A stretch of DNA of 64,000 nucleotides from CBDCGJ01 sp965216645 (GTDB lineage: Bacteria; Pseudomonadota; Alphaproteobacteria; GCA-2731375): assembly GCA_965216645.1 (NCBI GenBank), contig CBDCGJ010000043.1, positions 62,001 to 126,000 of the forward strand. Direction: 5' to 3'. Made by a program: the position numbers and the translations under genes. Numbering within the stretch: the stretch's first letter is position 1; the number at the start of each line of letters is the position of its first letter. Positions 43,651-51,748 of this stretch are shown here, one piece after another. The notes under the pieces were generated by a model. That model searched no databases. It saw only the letters and a program-made list of their open reading frames with translations, and was not told the DNA's origin.

Positions 43651-44697
43651 TTAGCCGAGCTTGGCGCGCGACGAAGCCGTGACGTCAAGCACGGTCATGT
43701 CGACAAAGTCCTTGACCGACGGCTTGCTTTTTTCGAATTTGCCGACGCTGTCGTATTGATCGATCTGAGCCTGGACGTTGGCGGTGTTGAACCAGCCCCA
43801 ACCGTGCTTCTTGGTGTCGCCGTCGAAGGACAATTCGATGACTTTGTCGACGGTTTCTTTCTCCACTGCCCGATCCAGGTTCGGATAGGCGTCACAGAGG
43901 ATATCAACCGCCGCTTCGCGGTTGTGGTAAGTCCATTCCCAACCTTTGGCCGCGCCGGCCAGATATTTTTGAGCCAGATCGCCATGCTTGGCTAAGGTCT
44001 CGTCGGAAGCGAAATAGACGTTCGCATAGGATTGCAGACCGGCGGTCTGCTGCGACATGTCGATCCGGTCCGGGCCGATAACCGATAGCGCCTTGGTATT
44101 CGTGACCCAGCCGGTCACCGCGTCAACCTGATTTGCCACCAGCGGCGACATGTCCCAGCCGATGCTAATGATTTCCAGAGATTTCGGATCGATCTTGTGT
44201 TGCACCAATATAATATCAAGGACAAAGCGGGCCGTGGGTTGGATGCCGATACGCTTGCCGACCATGTCGGCCGGCTTCCGGATCGGCTGCCTGGGAAGGG
44301 AGAAGAACGTGAACGGATTGGTACGATAACCGGCGGCGAAAATCTTCAGAGGCAGACCGTTGCCCCGGGCAATCATCGCCTGACCTGAATCGGAAAACTG
44401 TCCCAAAGGCGCTTGCCCGGAGACGACGGGCGGTACAGTTTGCGCGTTCGGGCCGCCGGGGATGAAGGTCACGTTCAGGCCTTGCTCCTCAAACATACCC
44501 CGTTTCAACGCCACCACATCGCCGACTTGGCCGTTGCTCATCAACCAATCGAGTTTGACGTTCAAGTCTCGAGTCCCTGCGCTACGGCCGTTCTTCGGCA
44601 GACTTAAAAATGTACCTCCCAAGGCCAGACCAGCGGCCCCGGATTGCAAAAAACTGCGCCGGTTCAATGCCGTTGTCGGCTTGTCACATTTGTTCAT
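43651..44697 (-). CDS. ABC transporter substrate-binding protein (NMT1/THI5-like), Tat-exported
   Basis: The 348-residue protein starts with a twin-arginine signal (LNRRSFLQSGAAGLALGG). The mature part has the NMT1/THI5 pattern (LDWLMSNGQVGDVVALKRGMFEEQGLNVTFIPGG, GKRIGIQPTARF). Relatives bind thiamine-precursor pyrimidines, taurine or nitrate. With a cytosine-deaminase-like enzyme in the same unit, a pyrimidine ligand is the best guess. It lies between the GntR gene and the ATPase pseudogene. Confidence 0.87.
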   Translation of the reverse strand: MNKCDKPTTALNRRSFLQSGAAGLALGGTFLSLPKNGRSAGTRDLNVKLDWLMSNGQVGDVVALKRGMFEEQGLNVTFIPGGPNAQTVPPVVSGQAPLGQFSDSGQAMIARGNGLPLKIFAAGYRTNPFTFFSLPRQPIRKPADMVGKRIGIQPTARFVLDIILVQHKIDPKSLEIISIGWDMSPLVANQVDAVTGWVTNTKALSVIGPDRIDMSQQTAGLQSYANVYFASDETLAKHGDLAQKYLAGAAKGWEWTYHNREAAVDILCDAYPNLDRAVEKETVDKVIELSFDGDTKKHGWGWFNTANVQAQIDQYDSVGKFEKSKPSVKDFVDMTVLDVTASSRAKLG

Positions 44698-44774
44698 CAG
44701 TATCTCCTCAGTTTGTCGCGACGACTTGCGTTCTACATAACGCCTTACAACGCCCTACGTATTCCTTCGTTAGT

Positions 44775-45479
44775 TCAATCAAATGACGTTTGCTCCGCGA
44801 TTTCGGCCGTCAAATCGATATGCTCGGCGATCAATTGACAGGCACGGTCTGCGTTCCTGGCGATCGTCGCCTCATAGATCGCCTGGTGCTCGCCCGCAAT
44901 ATCGCGCGGGATATCAAGCTGTGACGAGGCCAGCCTTCGATATCGGTCCGCCTGATCGAACAGCAGATCACGCATCGACAGCAGCCTAGGCGAGCGGCAA
45001 CCGGCGACCGTAGCATGGTGAAAGGCCTGATGGCGTTCCTGCCATTCTTGCGTCAGCAATGCGGGATCGTTCTGGTTGCGCATCTGTACCAGGGTCAGGC
45101 GGTGGTAGGCGGCAACCACATTGGCCTCCCATTCGTCGTCGCCGTTTTCGATGGCTGCGCGCAGGGCGATGACTTCGATGTTGCGGCGTACGTAAGTCAA
45201 GTCATTCAGGTCCTGGGCGCTTACGGAGGTGACCCGGAAGCCACGCTGATCCTCCGATGCGACAAGGTTTTCCGACGCCAATCGTGACAGCGCCTCCCGC
45301 AACGGTGCCAGGCCGTAGCCGTAGCGGGCGCTGATCTCCTTGAGGCGCAGTTTTTCGCCCGGCTTCAATTTTAAGTCGACAATGTCGCGGCGCAATTCGG
45401 CATAGGCCGACGAAGCCAGAGTGCGGATATCCGACTTACTCTGTCGCTTGTTTCGTTGGCCGTGAGACGTCGTGTTCAC
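44775..45479 (-). CDS. GntR family transcriptional regulator (FCD subfamily)
   Basis: The 234-residue regulator has an N-terminal winged helix-turn-helix (LRRDIVDLKLKPGEKLRLKEISARYGYGLAPLREALSRLASENLV) and an all-helical FCD ligand-binding domain with histidine/aspartate residues that often bind metal (RHQAFHHATV, EHQAIYEA, AEHIDLTAEI). It is the first gene of the minus-strand pyrimidine-transport unit and probably controls it. An 8-bp inverted repeat lies 24-45 bases upstream of its start and may be its own operator. Confidence 0.92.
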   Translation of the reverse strand: MNTTSHGQRNKRQSKSDIRTLASSAYAELRRDIVDLKLKPGEKLRLKEISARYGYGLAPLREALSRLASENLVASEDQRGFRVTSVSAQDLNDLTYVRRNIEVIALRAAIENGDDEWEANVVAAYHRLTLVQMRNQNDPALLTQEWQERHQAFHHATVAGCRSPRLLSMRDLLFDQADRYRRLASSQLDIPRDIAGEHQAIYEATIARNADRACQLIAEHIDLTAEIAEQTSFD

Positions 45480-45502
45480 GTCAATCCCGTACAGCGGTAA
45501 TT

Positions 45503-45524
45503 TCGAATTTTTGCGTAAATTCGA
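45503..45524 (-). promoter_or_regulatory. Operator-like inverted repeat upstream of the GntR gene
   Basis: Arms TCGAATTT (45503-45510) and AAATTCGA (45517-45524) are exact reverse complements with a 6-base spacer, in an AT-rich leader just upstream of the GntR start (45479). Position and symmetry fit an autoregulatory operator. Assignment to this regulator is inference. Confidence 0.45.
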
Positions 45525-45591
45525 TTTTAGGTCAAAATATATAAATTATGCAAGGATCGCTTGTCGGGGTTGGGATGGATGTCGCGCCAAC

Positions 45592-45621
45592 AAAAAAGGC
45601 CGGCGCTGCGGCGCCGGCCTT
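45592..45621 (-). terminator. Rho-independent terminator of the purine/nucleoside minus-strand operon
   Basis: An 11-bp GC-rich stem (AAGGCCGGCGC at 45596-45606 pairing with 45611-45621, four-base loop) is followed on the minus strand by six T residues. It lies 24 bases after the stop of the BMP-type binding-protein gene and closes that operon, separating it from the GntR unit. Confidence 0.85.
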
Positions 45622-45644
45622 CTTGCATAGTCTATCGTCGCCGG

Positions 45645-46727
45645 TCAGTTCTTCGGGATGCTGCCGATCACGCCTTCGACGAACCAGTTCATGCCCAGAA
45701 GCGCCCCGTCATCGAGGGTTTCGCCGGCCTTTACCACGACCTTGCCGGCCTGATCCTTGATCGGGCCTGTGAAAGGTTTGAGGCTGCCGTCGATGATACC
45801 TTTGCGCGCGGTTTCGGCCATTTCGACCACGTCCTTCGGCAGGACGTCGTTATAGGCCGAGAGTTTGACCATGCCGCTGTCGAAGCCGCCCCAGGTGTCG
45901 GTCGACTTCCAGCTGCCGTCGAGGGCGGCTTTGGTTCGGGCGACGTAATAGGGCGCCCAGTTGTCGATGATCGACGTGAGGTGGGCCTTCGGCCCGAATT
46001 CCACCATGTCGGATGCTTGGCCGAATGCATAGACGCCGCGTTTCTCCGCCGTTTGCACTGGCGCCGGGCTGTCGGTGTGCTGCATGATGATGTCGGCACC
46101 CTGATCAATCAGCGCTTTCGCCGCGTCCGCTTCCTTGCCCGGATCGAACCAGCTGTTGATCCAGACGACACGGGTCGTCACGTTTGGATTGACGCTGCGT
46201 GCCGCCATGGTTGCCGCGTTGATGCCGCGGACCACTTCCGGGATCGGGATCGACGCGACATAGCCGATCACGTTCGACTTGGTCATCTTGCCGGCAATCA
46301 GACCGATGACATGTCGGCCCTCATAGAAACGGGATGAATAGGTCGCCATGTTTTTAGCGCGTTTGAAGCCGGTGGCGTGTTCGAACATCACTTTTGGATG
46401 TTTCTTCGCCATCTTCAATGTCGGGTTCATATAGCCGAATGAGGTAGTGAAGATCAGGCCATAGCCCTTCTTCGCGAGAGTATCGATCACCCGCTGAGCG
46501 TCGCCGCCCTCCGGCACCTTCTCCACGTAAGTGGTCTCGACCCGATCGCCAAGTTCCTTCTCGATCGCCAGGCGGCCTTGATTATGTTCGTAGGACCAGC
46601 CGTGATCGCCGATCGGGCCGACATAAACGAAACCGACCTTCAAATCCGCAGCCTGCGCGCCGACGGCGGTGCCGAGCGCCAGTGCCGTCGTCAGGGCGAG
46701 GGACTTTACCTTGGAAATTCGCATCAT
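45645..46727 (-). CDS. BMP family ABC transporter substrate-binding protein (nucleoside/purine)
   Basis: From ATG 46727 (GGAG seven bases upstream) the product is 360 residues. A Sec signal peptide (hydrophobic core LALTTALALGTAV, cleavage after AQA) precedes a BMP/Med domain with KVGFVYVGPIGDHGWSYEHNQG, GYGLIFTTSFGYMNPTLKMAKKHP and VVWINSWFDPGKEADAAKALIDQGADIIMQHTDSP. BMP proteins bind nucleosides or purine-like compounds. It follows two permease genes and one ATPase gene and completes a NupABC-like importer in the same run as guanine deaminase and xanthine dehydrogenase. Confidence 0.92.
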   Translation of the reverse strand: MMRISKVKSLALTTALALGTAVGAQAADLKVGFVYVGPIGDHGWSYEHNQGRLAIEKELGDRVETTYVEKVPEGGDAQRVIDTLAKKGYGLIFTTSFGYMNPTLKMAKKHPKVMFEHATGFKRAKNMATYSSRFYEGRHVIGLIAGKMTKSNVIGYVASIPIPEVVRGINAATMAARSVNPNVTTRVVWINSWFDPGKEADAAKALIDQGADIIMQHTDSPAPVQTAEKRGVYAFGQASDMVEFGPKAHLTSIIDNWAPYYVARTKAALDGSWKSTDTWGGFDSGMVKLSAYNDVLPKDVVEMAETARKGIIDGSLKPFTGPIKDQAGKVVVKAGETLDDGALLGMNWFVEGVIGSIPKN

Positions 46728-46770
46728 GAAGCTTCTCCCGTTTGATACTTTTATGACGTTATAAACCACT

Positions 46771-47724
46771 TCACGCGGTGGCGTGAAACACTTTGCCCAA
46801 ACTGGCCGGCGCCGACAATTTCAGCCGCGCCCGATCCATGGACATCAACACCAAGGCGACGATGGTCACCAAATATGGCAGCATCGACAGCACTTCGGAG
46901 GGAATGTCGATGGCGTAGCCGAATAGACTGAGCGCCTCGCCTGCCCCTTGAATATGCAGCTGGATGATCGAAATGCCGCCGAACAGATAGGCGCCGAACA
47001 GGGCGCGCCAGGGCTTCCAGGCGGCGAAAACGACGAGGGCGAGGGAAATCCAACCGCGCCCGGCGGTCATCCCTTCCGCCCAAAGCGGCGTGTAGACGAT
47101 CGACAGATAGGCCCCGCCCAAACCGGCGCAAGCACCGCCGAACAGGATCGCCAGAAAGCGGACCCGCACGACCGGATAGCCGATGGAATGCGCTGCGTCA
47201 TGGTTTTCCCCGACCGCGCGCAGGATCAGACCGGCCCGGCTGCGTTTCAGAAACCAGGCGACCAGGATCACCAGCGCGATCGAGAGATAGACCATAATGT
47301 CGTGACCGAACAGCACAGGTCCGATCACCGGCATCTCGCTGAGACCGCCCATGAGGTTGGTCGGCAGTCCGGCATAATCCTTGCCGATAAACTCCTGCCC
47401 GAACAGCGCGCTGACACCTAGGCCGAAGATGGTGAGAGCGAGCCCGGTGGCCACTTGATTGGCCAGAAACAAGAGCACCAGAACCGCGAAGATCGCCGAT
47501 AGGGCCATGCCGGCGCCGGCGCCGGCAAGGATCGCGAGGGCGGGATTGTCCAGCGTCACCGCGGTCGCGAAGGCGGCGATCGCGCCGACGATCATCATGC
47601 CCTCGACGCCCAGGTTCAAGACGCCCGACTTCTCGACCACCAGCTCGCCGATGGCGGCGAAGGCCAGCGGCGTCGCGGCGGTAACGATGGTGACAAAGGC
47701 GGCGATCAGAACTTCGGTCGGCAT
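46771..47724 (-). CDS. BMP-type ABC transporter permease, second subunit
   Basis: The 317-residue protein is highly hydrophobic (about eight to ten segments) and carries the BPD_transp_2 pattern: TPLAFAAIGELVVEKSGVLNLGVEGMMIVGA near the N-terminus and LILRAVGENHDAAHSIGYPVVRVRFLAILFGGACAGLGGAYLS in the middle. It pairs with the permease encoded just upstream (47735-48802) to form the membrane channel for nucleoside or purine uptake. Confidence 0.93.
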   Translation of the reverse strand: MPTEVLIAAFVTIVTAATPLAFAAIGELVVEKSGVLNLGVEGMMIVGAIAAFATAVTLDNPALAILAGAGAGMALSAIFAVLVLLFLANQVATGLALTIFGLGVSALFGQEFIGKDYAGLPTNLMGGLSEMPVIGPVLFGHDIMVYLSIALVILVAWFLKRSRAGLILRAVGENHDAAHSIGYPVVRVRFLAILFGGACAGLGGAYLSIVYTPLWAEGMTAGRGWISLALVVFAAWKPWRALFGAYLFGGISIIQLHIQGAGEALSLFGYAIDIPSEVLSMLPYLVTIVALVLMSMDRARLKLSAPASLGKVFHATA

Positions 47725-47734
47725 CCTCTCCTCC

Positions 47735-48802
47735 TCACGCCCGGGCCGGCTTGCCGAAACGGATGCGGTACTTGGTCAGCACATCCGTGGCCAGCAGGAA
47801 GAACAGCAGCATGCCCTGGAAGACGCCGGTCACCGCGTTCGGCAGATTGAGGGTGATCTGCGCCCCTTCGCCGCCGATATAGGTCAGGGCCATCAACAGG
47901 CCCGCCAGCAGGATGCCGACCGGATGCAGACGGCCCAGGAAGGCGACGATAATGGCGGTGAAGCCGTAGCCTTGCGGCACATGGGGCACGATCTGACCGA
48001 TCGGGCCCGCGACCTCCAGCGTGCCGGCGATGCCGGCGCAGGCGCCACCGATCAGGAAGCTGGCCCAGATGATCCGCTTATCGGAGAAGCCGGCATAACG
48101 GGCCGCCAAGGGGGCCATGCCGATCAACCGGAATTGGTAACCCAGGATATGCTTCGACAGCACCACCCAGGCAATCGCCACCGCCGCCAAGGCCAGGAAG
48201 AAAGTCAGCGACAATTGGCTGTTTTCGAAGAGTGGCTGCACCGTCGCCGCGTCGTGGAACATGCGGGATTCCGGGAAGTTCATGCCTTCCGGATCTTTCA
48301 ACGGCCCATTCACCAACATGATCAGGCCCAGGACCGCGACATAGGTCAACATCAGGCTGGTCAGGATCTCGTTTGTGTTGAAGCGGCTGCGCAACAGTGC
48401 GGGAATGCCGGCCCAGAACATGCCACCGATCGCACCGGCGATCAGCATGCCGGGCAAGATCAGCGGGCTTTCGACCTCGTAGAAGTAAAGCGCGACGCAA
48501 CCGCCGGTCAGGGCACCGACGACGAATTGTCCCTCCGCGCCGATATTCCAAACATTGGCGCGGAAACCGAAGGAGAGACCGATACCGATCAGGATTAGAG
48601 GCGAGGCTTTCAGCGCGATCTCCACCAAACTGTCGACGGTGGTCAACGGTTCCACGAAGAAGGTGTAGATGGCCGCGGCGGGATCGCTGCCCAGAAGGGC
48701 AAATAGGATCGGACCGACCATAAGGGTCAAAACGACAGCCATTACCGGCGCCAGATAGGTCATGGTGCGGGAAACCTCGTCCCGCGCTTCCAGCCTAAAC
48801 AT
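47735..48802 (-). CDS. BMP-type ABC transporter permease, first subunit
   Basis: The 355-residue polytopic permease is the larger partner of the BPD_transp_2 pair, with FGFRANVWNIGAEGQFVVGAL and GFTAIIVAFLGRLHPVGILLAGLLMA segments typical of the YufP/NupB type. It lies 10 bases upstream of the other permease gene and overlaps the ATPase gene end by eight bases. Confidence 0.93.
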   Translation of the reverse strand: MFRLEARDEVSRTMTYLAPVMAVVLTLMVGPILFALLGSDPAAAIYTFFVEPLTTVDSLVEIALKASPLILIGIGLSFGFRANVWNIGAEGQFVVGALTGGCVALYFYEVESPLILPGMLIAGAIGGMFWAGIPALLRSRFNTNEILTSLMLTYVAVLGLIMLVNGPLKDPEGMNFPESRMFHDAATVQPLFENSQLSLTFFLALAAVAIAWVVLSKHILGYQFRLIGMAPLAARYAGFSDKRIIWASFLIGGACAGIAGTLEVAGPIGQIVPHVPQGYGFTAIIVAFLGRLHPVGILLAGLLMALTYIGGEGAQITLNLPNAVTGVFQGMLLFFLLATDVLTKYRIRFGKPARA

Positions 48803-50342
48803 GAGCCGCCTCCGCCGCGTCGTCGGAGAGGTCGTGCAGTCCGCCCATCAGCAATCCGACCTCCTCCACCGTGATGTCCTCGACCGGCGCCAAGTCCGAC
48901 AACCGGCCTTCGCTGAGCACGCCGATCCAAGACGAGATGGCGAACAGCTCGTCCAAATCTTGTGAAATCACGACGACCGCGCAGCCGCGGCCGGCCAGGT
49001 CGAGAAGGGCTTGATGGATCGCCGCCGCCGAGCCCGCATCGACGCCCCAGGTCGGCTGCGTGGCGATCAACACCTTGGGCTCCTGCAGCATCTCCCGCCC
49101 CATAATGAATTTTTGCAGATTACCGCCGGACAGGCTCGACGCATTGTGTTCGACACCCGCCGTCTTGACATTGAATTTGCTCACGATATCCTTGGCATAG
49201 TCGGTGGATTTGCCGACCTGGATGAAGCCGTTGTTGAGCAATGCCTGTTGGTGCATGCCGCTTAAGAAAGCGTTTTCCCAAAGCGTCATGTCCGGCACCG
49301 CGCCGTGGCCCATACGTTCTTCCGGCACGAAGGCGAGACCCTTGCGACGCCGGGCGCCGGCACCGAGCCAGCCGACGGCCTCGTCTTCGAAGACGATCGA
49401 GCCGGCTTCCGGCGCGCGGACCTCGCCACTTAGCACCGCGGCCAGTTCGGTTTGCCCGTTGCCGGCGAGACCGGCAATTCCAAGGATCTCCCCGCTATGG
49501 GCGGTGAAAGAGATATCCTTGAGGTCGACGCCGAACTGCTCGTCGCTGATCAGCGACAGGTTTTTGACGCCGAAGCGGGCAGGGCCGAGTTTCATCTCTT
49601 CGGATTTTTCCGGTAGCACCAGATTTTCGCCCATCATCATTTCGGCAATGCTGCGGGCGGTTTCCTGAGCGGGATCGCATTCCGCCACCACCTTGCCGAG
49701 GCGCATGATCGTCGCCTTGTGGCAAAGGGCGCGAATCTCCTCCAACCGGTGGCTGATATAAAGTATGGCGCAACCTTCATCGCTGAGTTTGCGCAGGGTC
49801 TCGAACAGTTTGTCCGCTTCCTGCGGCGTCAGCACGGAGGTCGGCTCGTCCATGATCAGCAGTTTCGGTTCCTGCAACAGGCAGCGCACGATCTCGATGC
49901 GTTGTCGTTCGCCGACGGAAAGGGAATGGACGTCCCGGCGCGGGTCCAGCGGCAGGCCATAGGACTGCGAAACATCCACGATCTTCTGCGTCAGGTTGCC
50001 TTTGGAGAAGCTGGCCGGCAGGCCGAGGGCGATATTCTCCTGCACTGTCAGGGCCTCGAACAGGGAGAAATGTTGAAACACCATGCCGACGCCCAAAGCG
50101 CGGGCGCTGGCCGGATTGGGGATCGACACCTGTTGACCGTTCCAGGAGAGGGTGCCGGCATCGGCGGCCAAAACGCCGTAAATGATCTTAACCAGGGTAC
50201 TTTTCCCAGCGCCGTTTTCGCCGAGCAAGGCATGTATTTCACCGGGTTGAATTTGCAGGCTGACATCGTCGTTGGCCAACGTGCCGGGAAATTCCTTGCG
50301 GATGTTTTGCAAGTCGAGAAGCGGTGTCTGTCCCTCCGCCAT
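48795..50342 (-). CDS. BMP-type ABC transporter ATPase with two nucleotide-binding domains
   Basis: The 515-residue protein has two tandem ABC domains, as in sugar/nucleoside importers of the YufO/NupA kind. The first has Walker A LLGENGAGKSTLVK, signature LSVGERQRIEIVRCL and Walker B LLIMDEPTSVLTP. The second has a degenerate Walker A region (GIAGLAGNGQTELAAVLSG) and signature LSGGNLQKFIMGREM with no usual DEP box (VLIATQPTWGVD), so only the first site is likely catalytically complete. It lies 31 bases downstream of guanine deaminase. Confidence 0.94.
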   Translation of the reverse strand: MAEGQTPLLDLQNIRKEFPGTLANDDVSLQIQPGEIHALLGENGAGKSTLVKIIYGVLAADAGTLSWNGQQVSIPNPASARALGVGMVFQHFSLFEALTVQENIALGLPASFSKGNLTQKIVDVSQSYGLPLDPRRDVHSLSVGERQRIEIVRCLLQEPKLLIMDEPTSVLTPQEADKLFETLRKLSDEGCAILYISHRLEEIRALCHKATIMRLGKVVAECDPAQETARSIAEMMMGENLVLPEKSEEMKLGPARFGVKNLSLISDEQFGVDLKDISFTAHSGEILGIAGLAGNGQTELAAVLSGEVRAPEAGSIVFEDEAVGWLGAGARRRKGLAFVPEERMGHGAVPDMTLWENAFLSGMHQQALLNNGFIQVGKSTDYAKDIVSKFNVKTAGVEHNASSLSGGNLQKFIMGREMLQEPKVLIATQPTWGVDAGSAAAIHQALLDLAGRGCAVVVISQDLDELFAISSWIGVLSEGRLSDLAPVEDITVEEVGLLMGGLHDLSDDAAEAAHV

Positions 50343-50373
50343 CGCGGCGTTCCCCCTGGGTTAACTGGACGTT

Positions 50374-50847
50374 TCAGTACGGCACTTTATCGTCTTTGGC
50401 CAGCCATTCGTCGAAGATGCGACCGGCTTCCGGCACCTTTAGACGGATCATCGGCAGTTGGCGGTCGTCCGGCGCTTTGGCGACCTCGTCATAGAGAAAG
50501 GCGTCGTCGAAGCCGATCCGGGCCGCGTCCTCCCGGTTGTTGGCATAATAGATCGCGTCGAGACGCGCCCAGTAGATGGCGCTTAGACACATCGGGCAGG
50601 GCTCGCAACTTGTGTAGATTTCCGCGCCGGCAAGGTTGAAGTCGCCGATCTTTCGGCAGGCGTCGCGGATCGCCATGACTTCGGCGTGGGCCGTCGGGTC
50701 GTTGGAAGAGGTGACTTGATTGTGACCGACGCCGATCACCTCGCCCTCCTTGACGACGACGGCGCCGAACGGGCCGCCGGCACCGTTGCGCATCATCTCG
50801 CCGGAAATCTCCACCGCGCGGCGCATATGGTCAGTTTTGTCGGTCAT
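50374..50847 (-). CDS. Guanine deaminase-like nucleoside deaminase (CDA fold)
   Basis: The 157-residue zinc deaminase resembles the small B. subtilis GuaD: AVVVKEGEVIGVGHNQVTSSNDPTAHAEVMAIRDAC with the zinc His and catalytic Glu, and SCEPCPMCLSAIYWARLDAIYYAN with the two zinc cysteines. It should deaminate guanine to xanthine, feeding the xanthine dehydrogenase encoded just upstream. The start overlaps the xdhC stop region by 17 bases. It differs from the cytosine-deaminase-like protein at 41161. Confidence 0.88.
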   Translation of the reverse strand: MTDKTDHMRRAVEISGEMMRNGAGGPFGAVVVKEGEVIGVGHNQVTSSNDPTAHAEVMAIRDACRKIGDFNLAGAEIYTSCEPCPMCLSAIYWARLDAIYYANNREDAARIGFDDAFLYDEVAKAPDDRQLPMIRLKVPEAGRIFDEWLAKDDKVPY

Positions 50848-51748
50848 GCCTCTGTGTCTCCAAGTTCTGAGTTGCGGCTTGCTCGGCCAGCAATTGGGCG
50901 GCCACGGCCACGGCGATTACCGCCGGTTGCTTGCCGGGAATGTTCGGGTCGCCGATCGGGCTAACGAGCCGGGCCAGGCTATTGTCCGCGATGCCGTCTT
51001 CCCGCAGGCGTTTGCGAAACCGCGCCGCTTTGGTCTTGCTGCCGATCAATCCCAGCCATCGGAAATTGCTGTCGCGCAAAGCCTTTAGACAAATCTCGTA
51101 ATCCAATTGGTGATCGTGGGTCATGACCAGCACAACTGCGTCGGTCAGATTCGGCGCGCTCGGCAGAGCCGTAATATTATCGCCAACTTTCCGCCGCCGA
51201 TCCGCCCGCGGATCGATGACGGTCACGTCGAATGGCAAGCGGGCGAGCAATTGAGCGCATTCGAGGCCGACATGCCCGGCGCCGAAGATCACGGCTTTGT
51301 CGAATTCGGTCAGCAAGGAAACGGCGAAGTAACGCCCCGGGCCCGGTTCGACCGTCGGCGGCGCGCTCATGTCGTCTAGTGGGAAAGCCATTTTTTTCTG
51401 GCCGGCCAACGTCGCCGTATCGAACCAAGCCGATACGACAGGCTGAAACAGCAATTCGACGGCGCCGCCGCAGCACTGCGCCAAATCGGGCCCGAGCAGT
51501 TTCGTGTCGAGACGGCGTTCGGTTCCGGTCAATGCGCGCGCGGCTTCGATCGCCTGATATTCCAAATTGCCGCCGCCGATGGTGCCTTGAACGTCGCTTT
51601 TTGTGACCAGCATCCAGGCGTCGGTATCGCGGGGCGCCGAACCTTTGGCCGAAACGACGAAGACCAATACCGCCGGATCGTTGCAGGCCCGAACCGCCCG
51701 GAGCCAAGCCGCGGGCTTGAATTGTGTCAATGTGGTGACGTCAGCCAT
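50831..51748 (-). CDS. xdhC: Xanthine dehydrogenase accessory protein XdhC
   Basis: The 305-residue protein binds molybdenum cofactor and loads the sulfurated form into XdhB. The XdhC_CoxI N-terminal domain (VFVVSAKGSAPRDTDAWMLV, GTIGGGNLEYQAIEAAR) and a C-terminal Rossmann-like domain (VIFGAGHVGLECAQLLARLPFDVTVIDPRADRR, GLIGSKTKAARFRKRL) are present. It overlaps the xdhB stop and precedes guanine deaminase, the standard xdhABC-guaD arrangement. Confidence 0.94.
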   Translation of the reverse strand: MADVTTLTQFKPAAWLRAVRACNDPAVLVFVVSAKGSAPRDTDAWMLVTKSDVQGTIGGGNLEYQAIEAARALTGTERRLDTKLLGPDLAQCCGGAVELLFQPVVSAWFDTATLAGQKKMAFPLDDMSAPPTVEPGPGRYFAVSLLTEFDKAVIFGAGHVGLECAQLLARLPFDVTVIDPRADRRRKVGDNITALPSAPNLTDAVVLVMTHDHQLDYEICLKALRDSNFRWLGLIGSKTKAARFRKRLREDGIADNSLARLVSPIGDPNIPGKQPAVIAVAVAAQLLAEQAATQNLETQRHDRQN

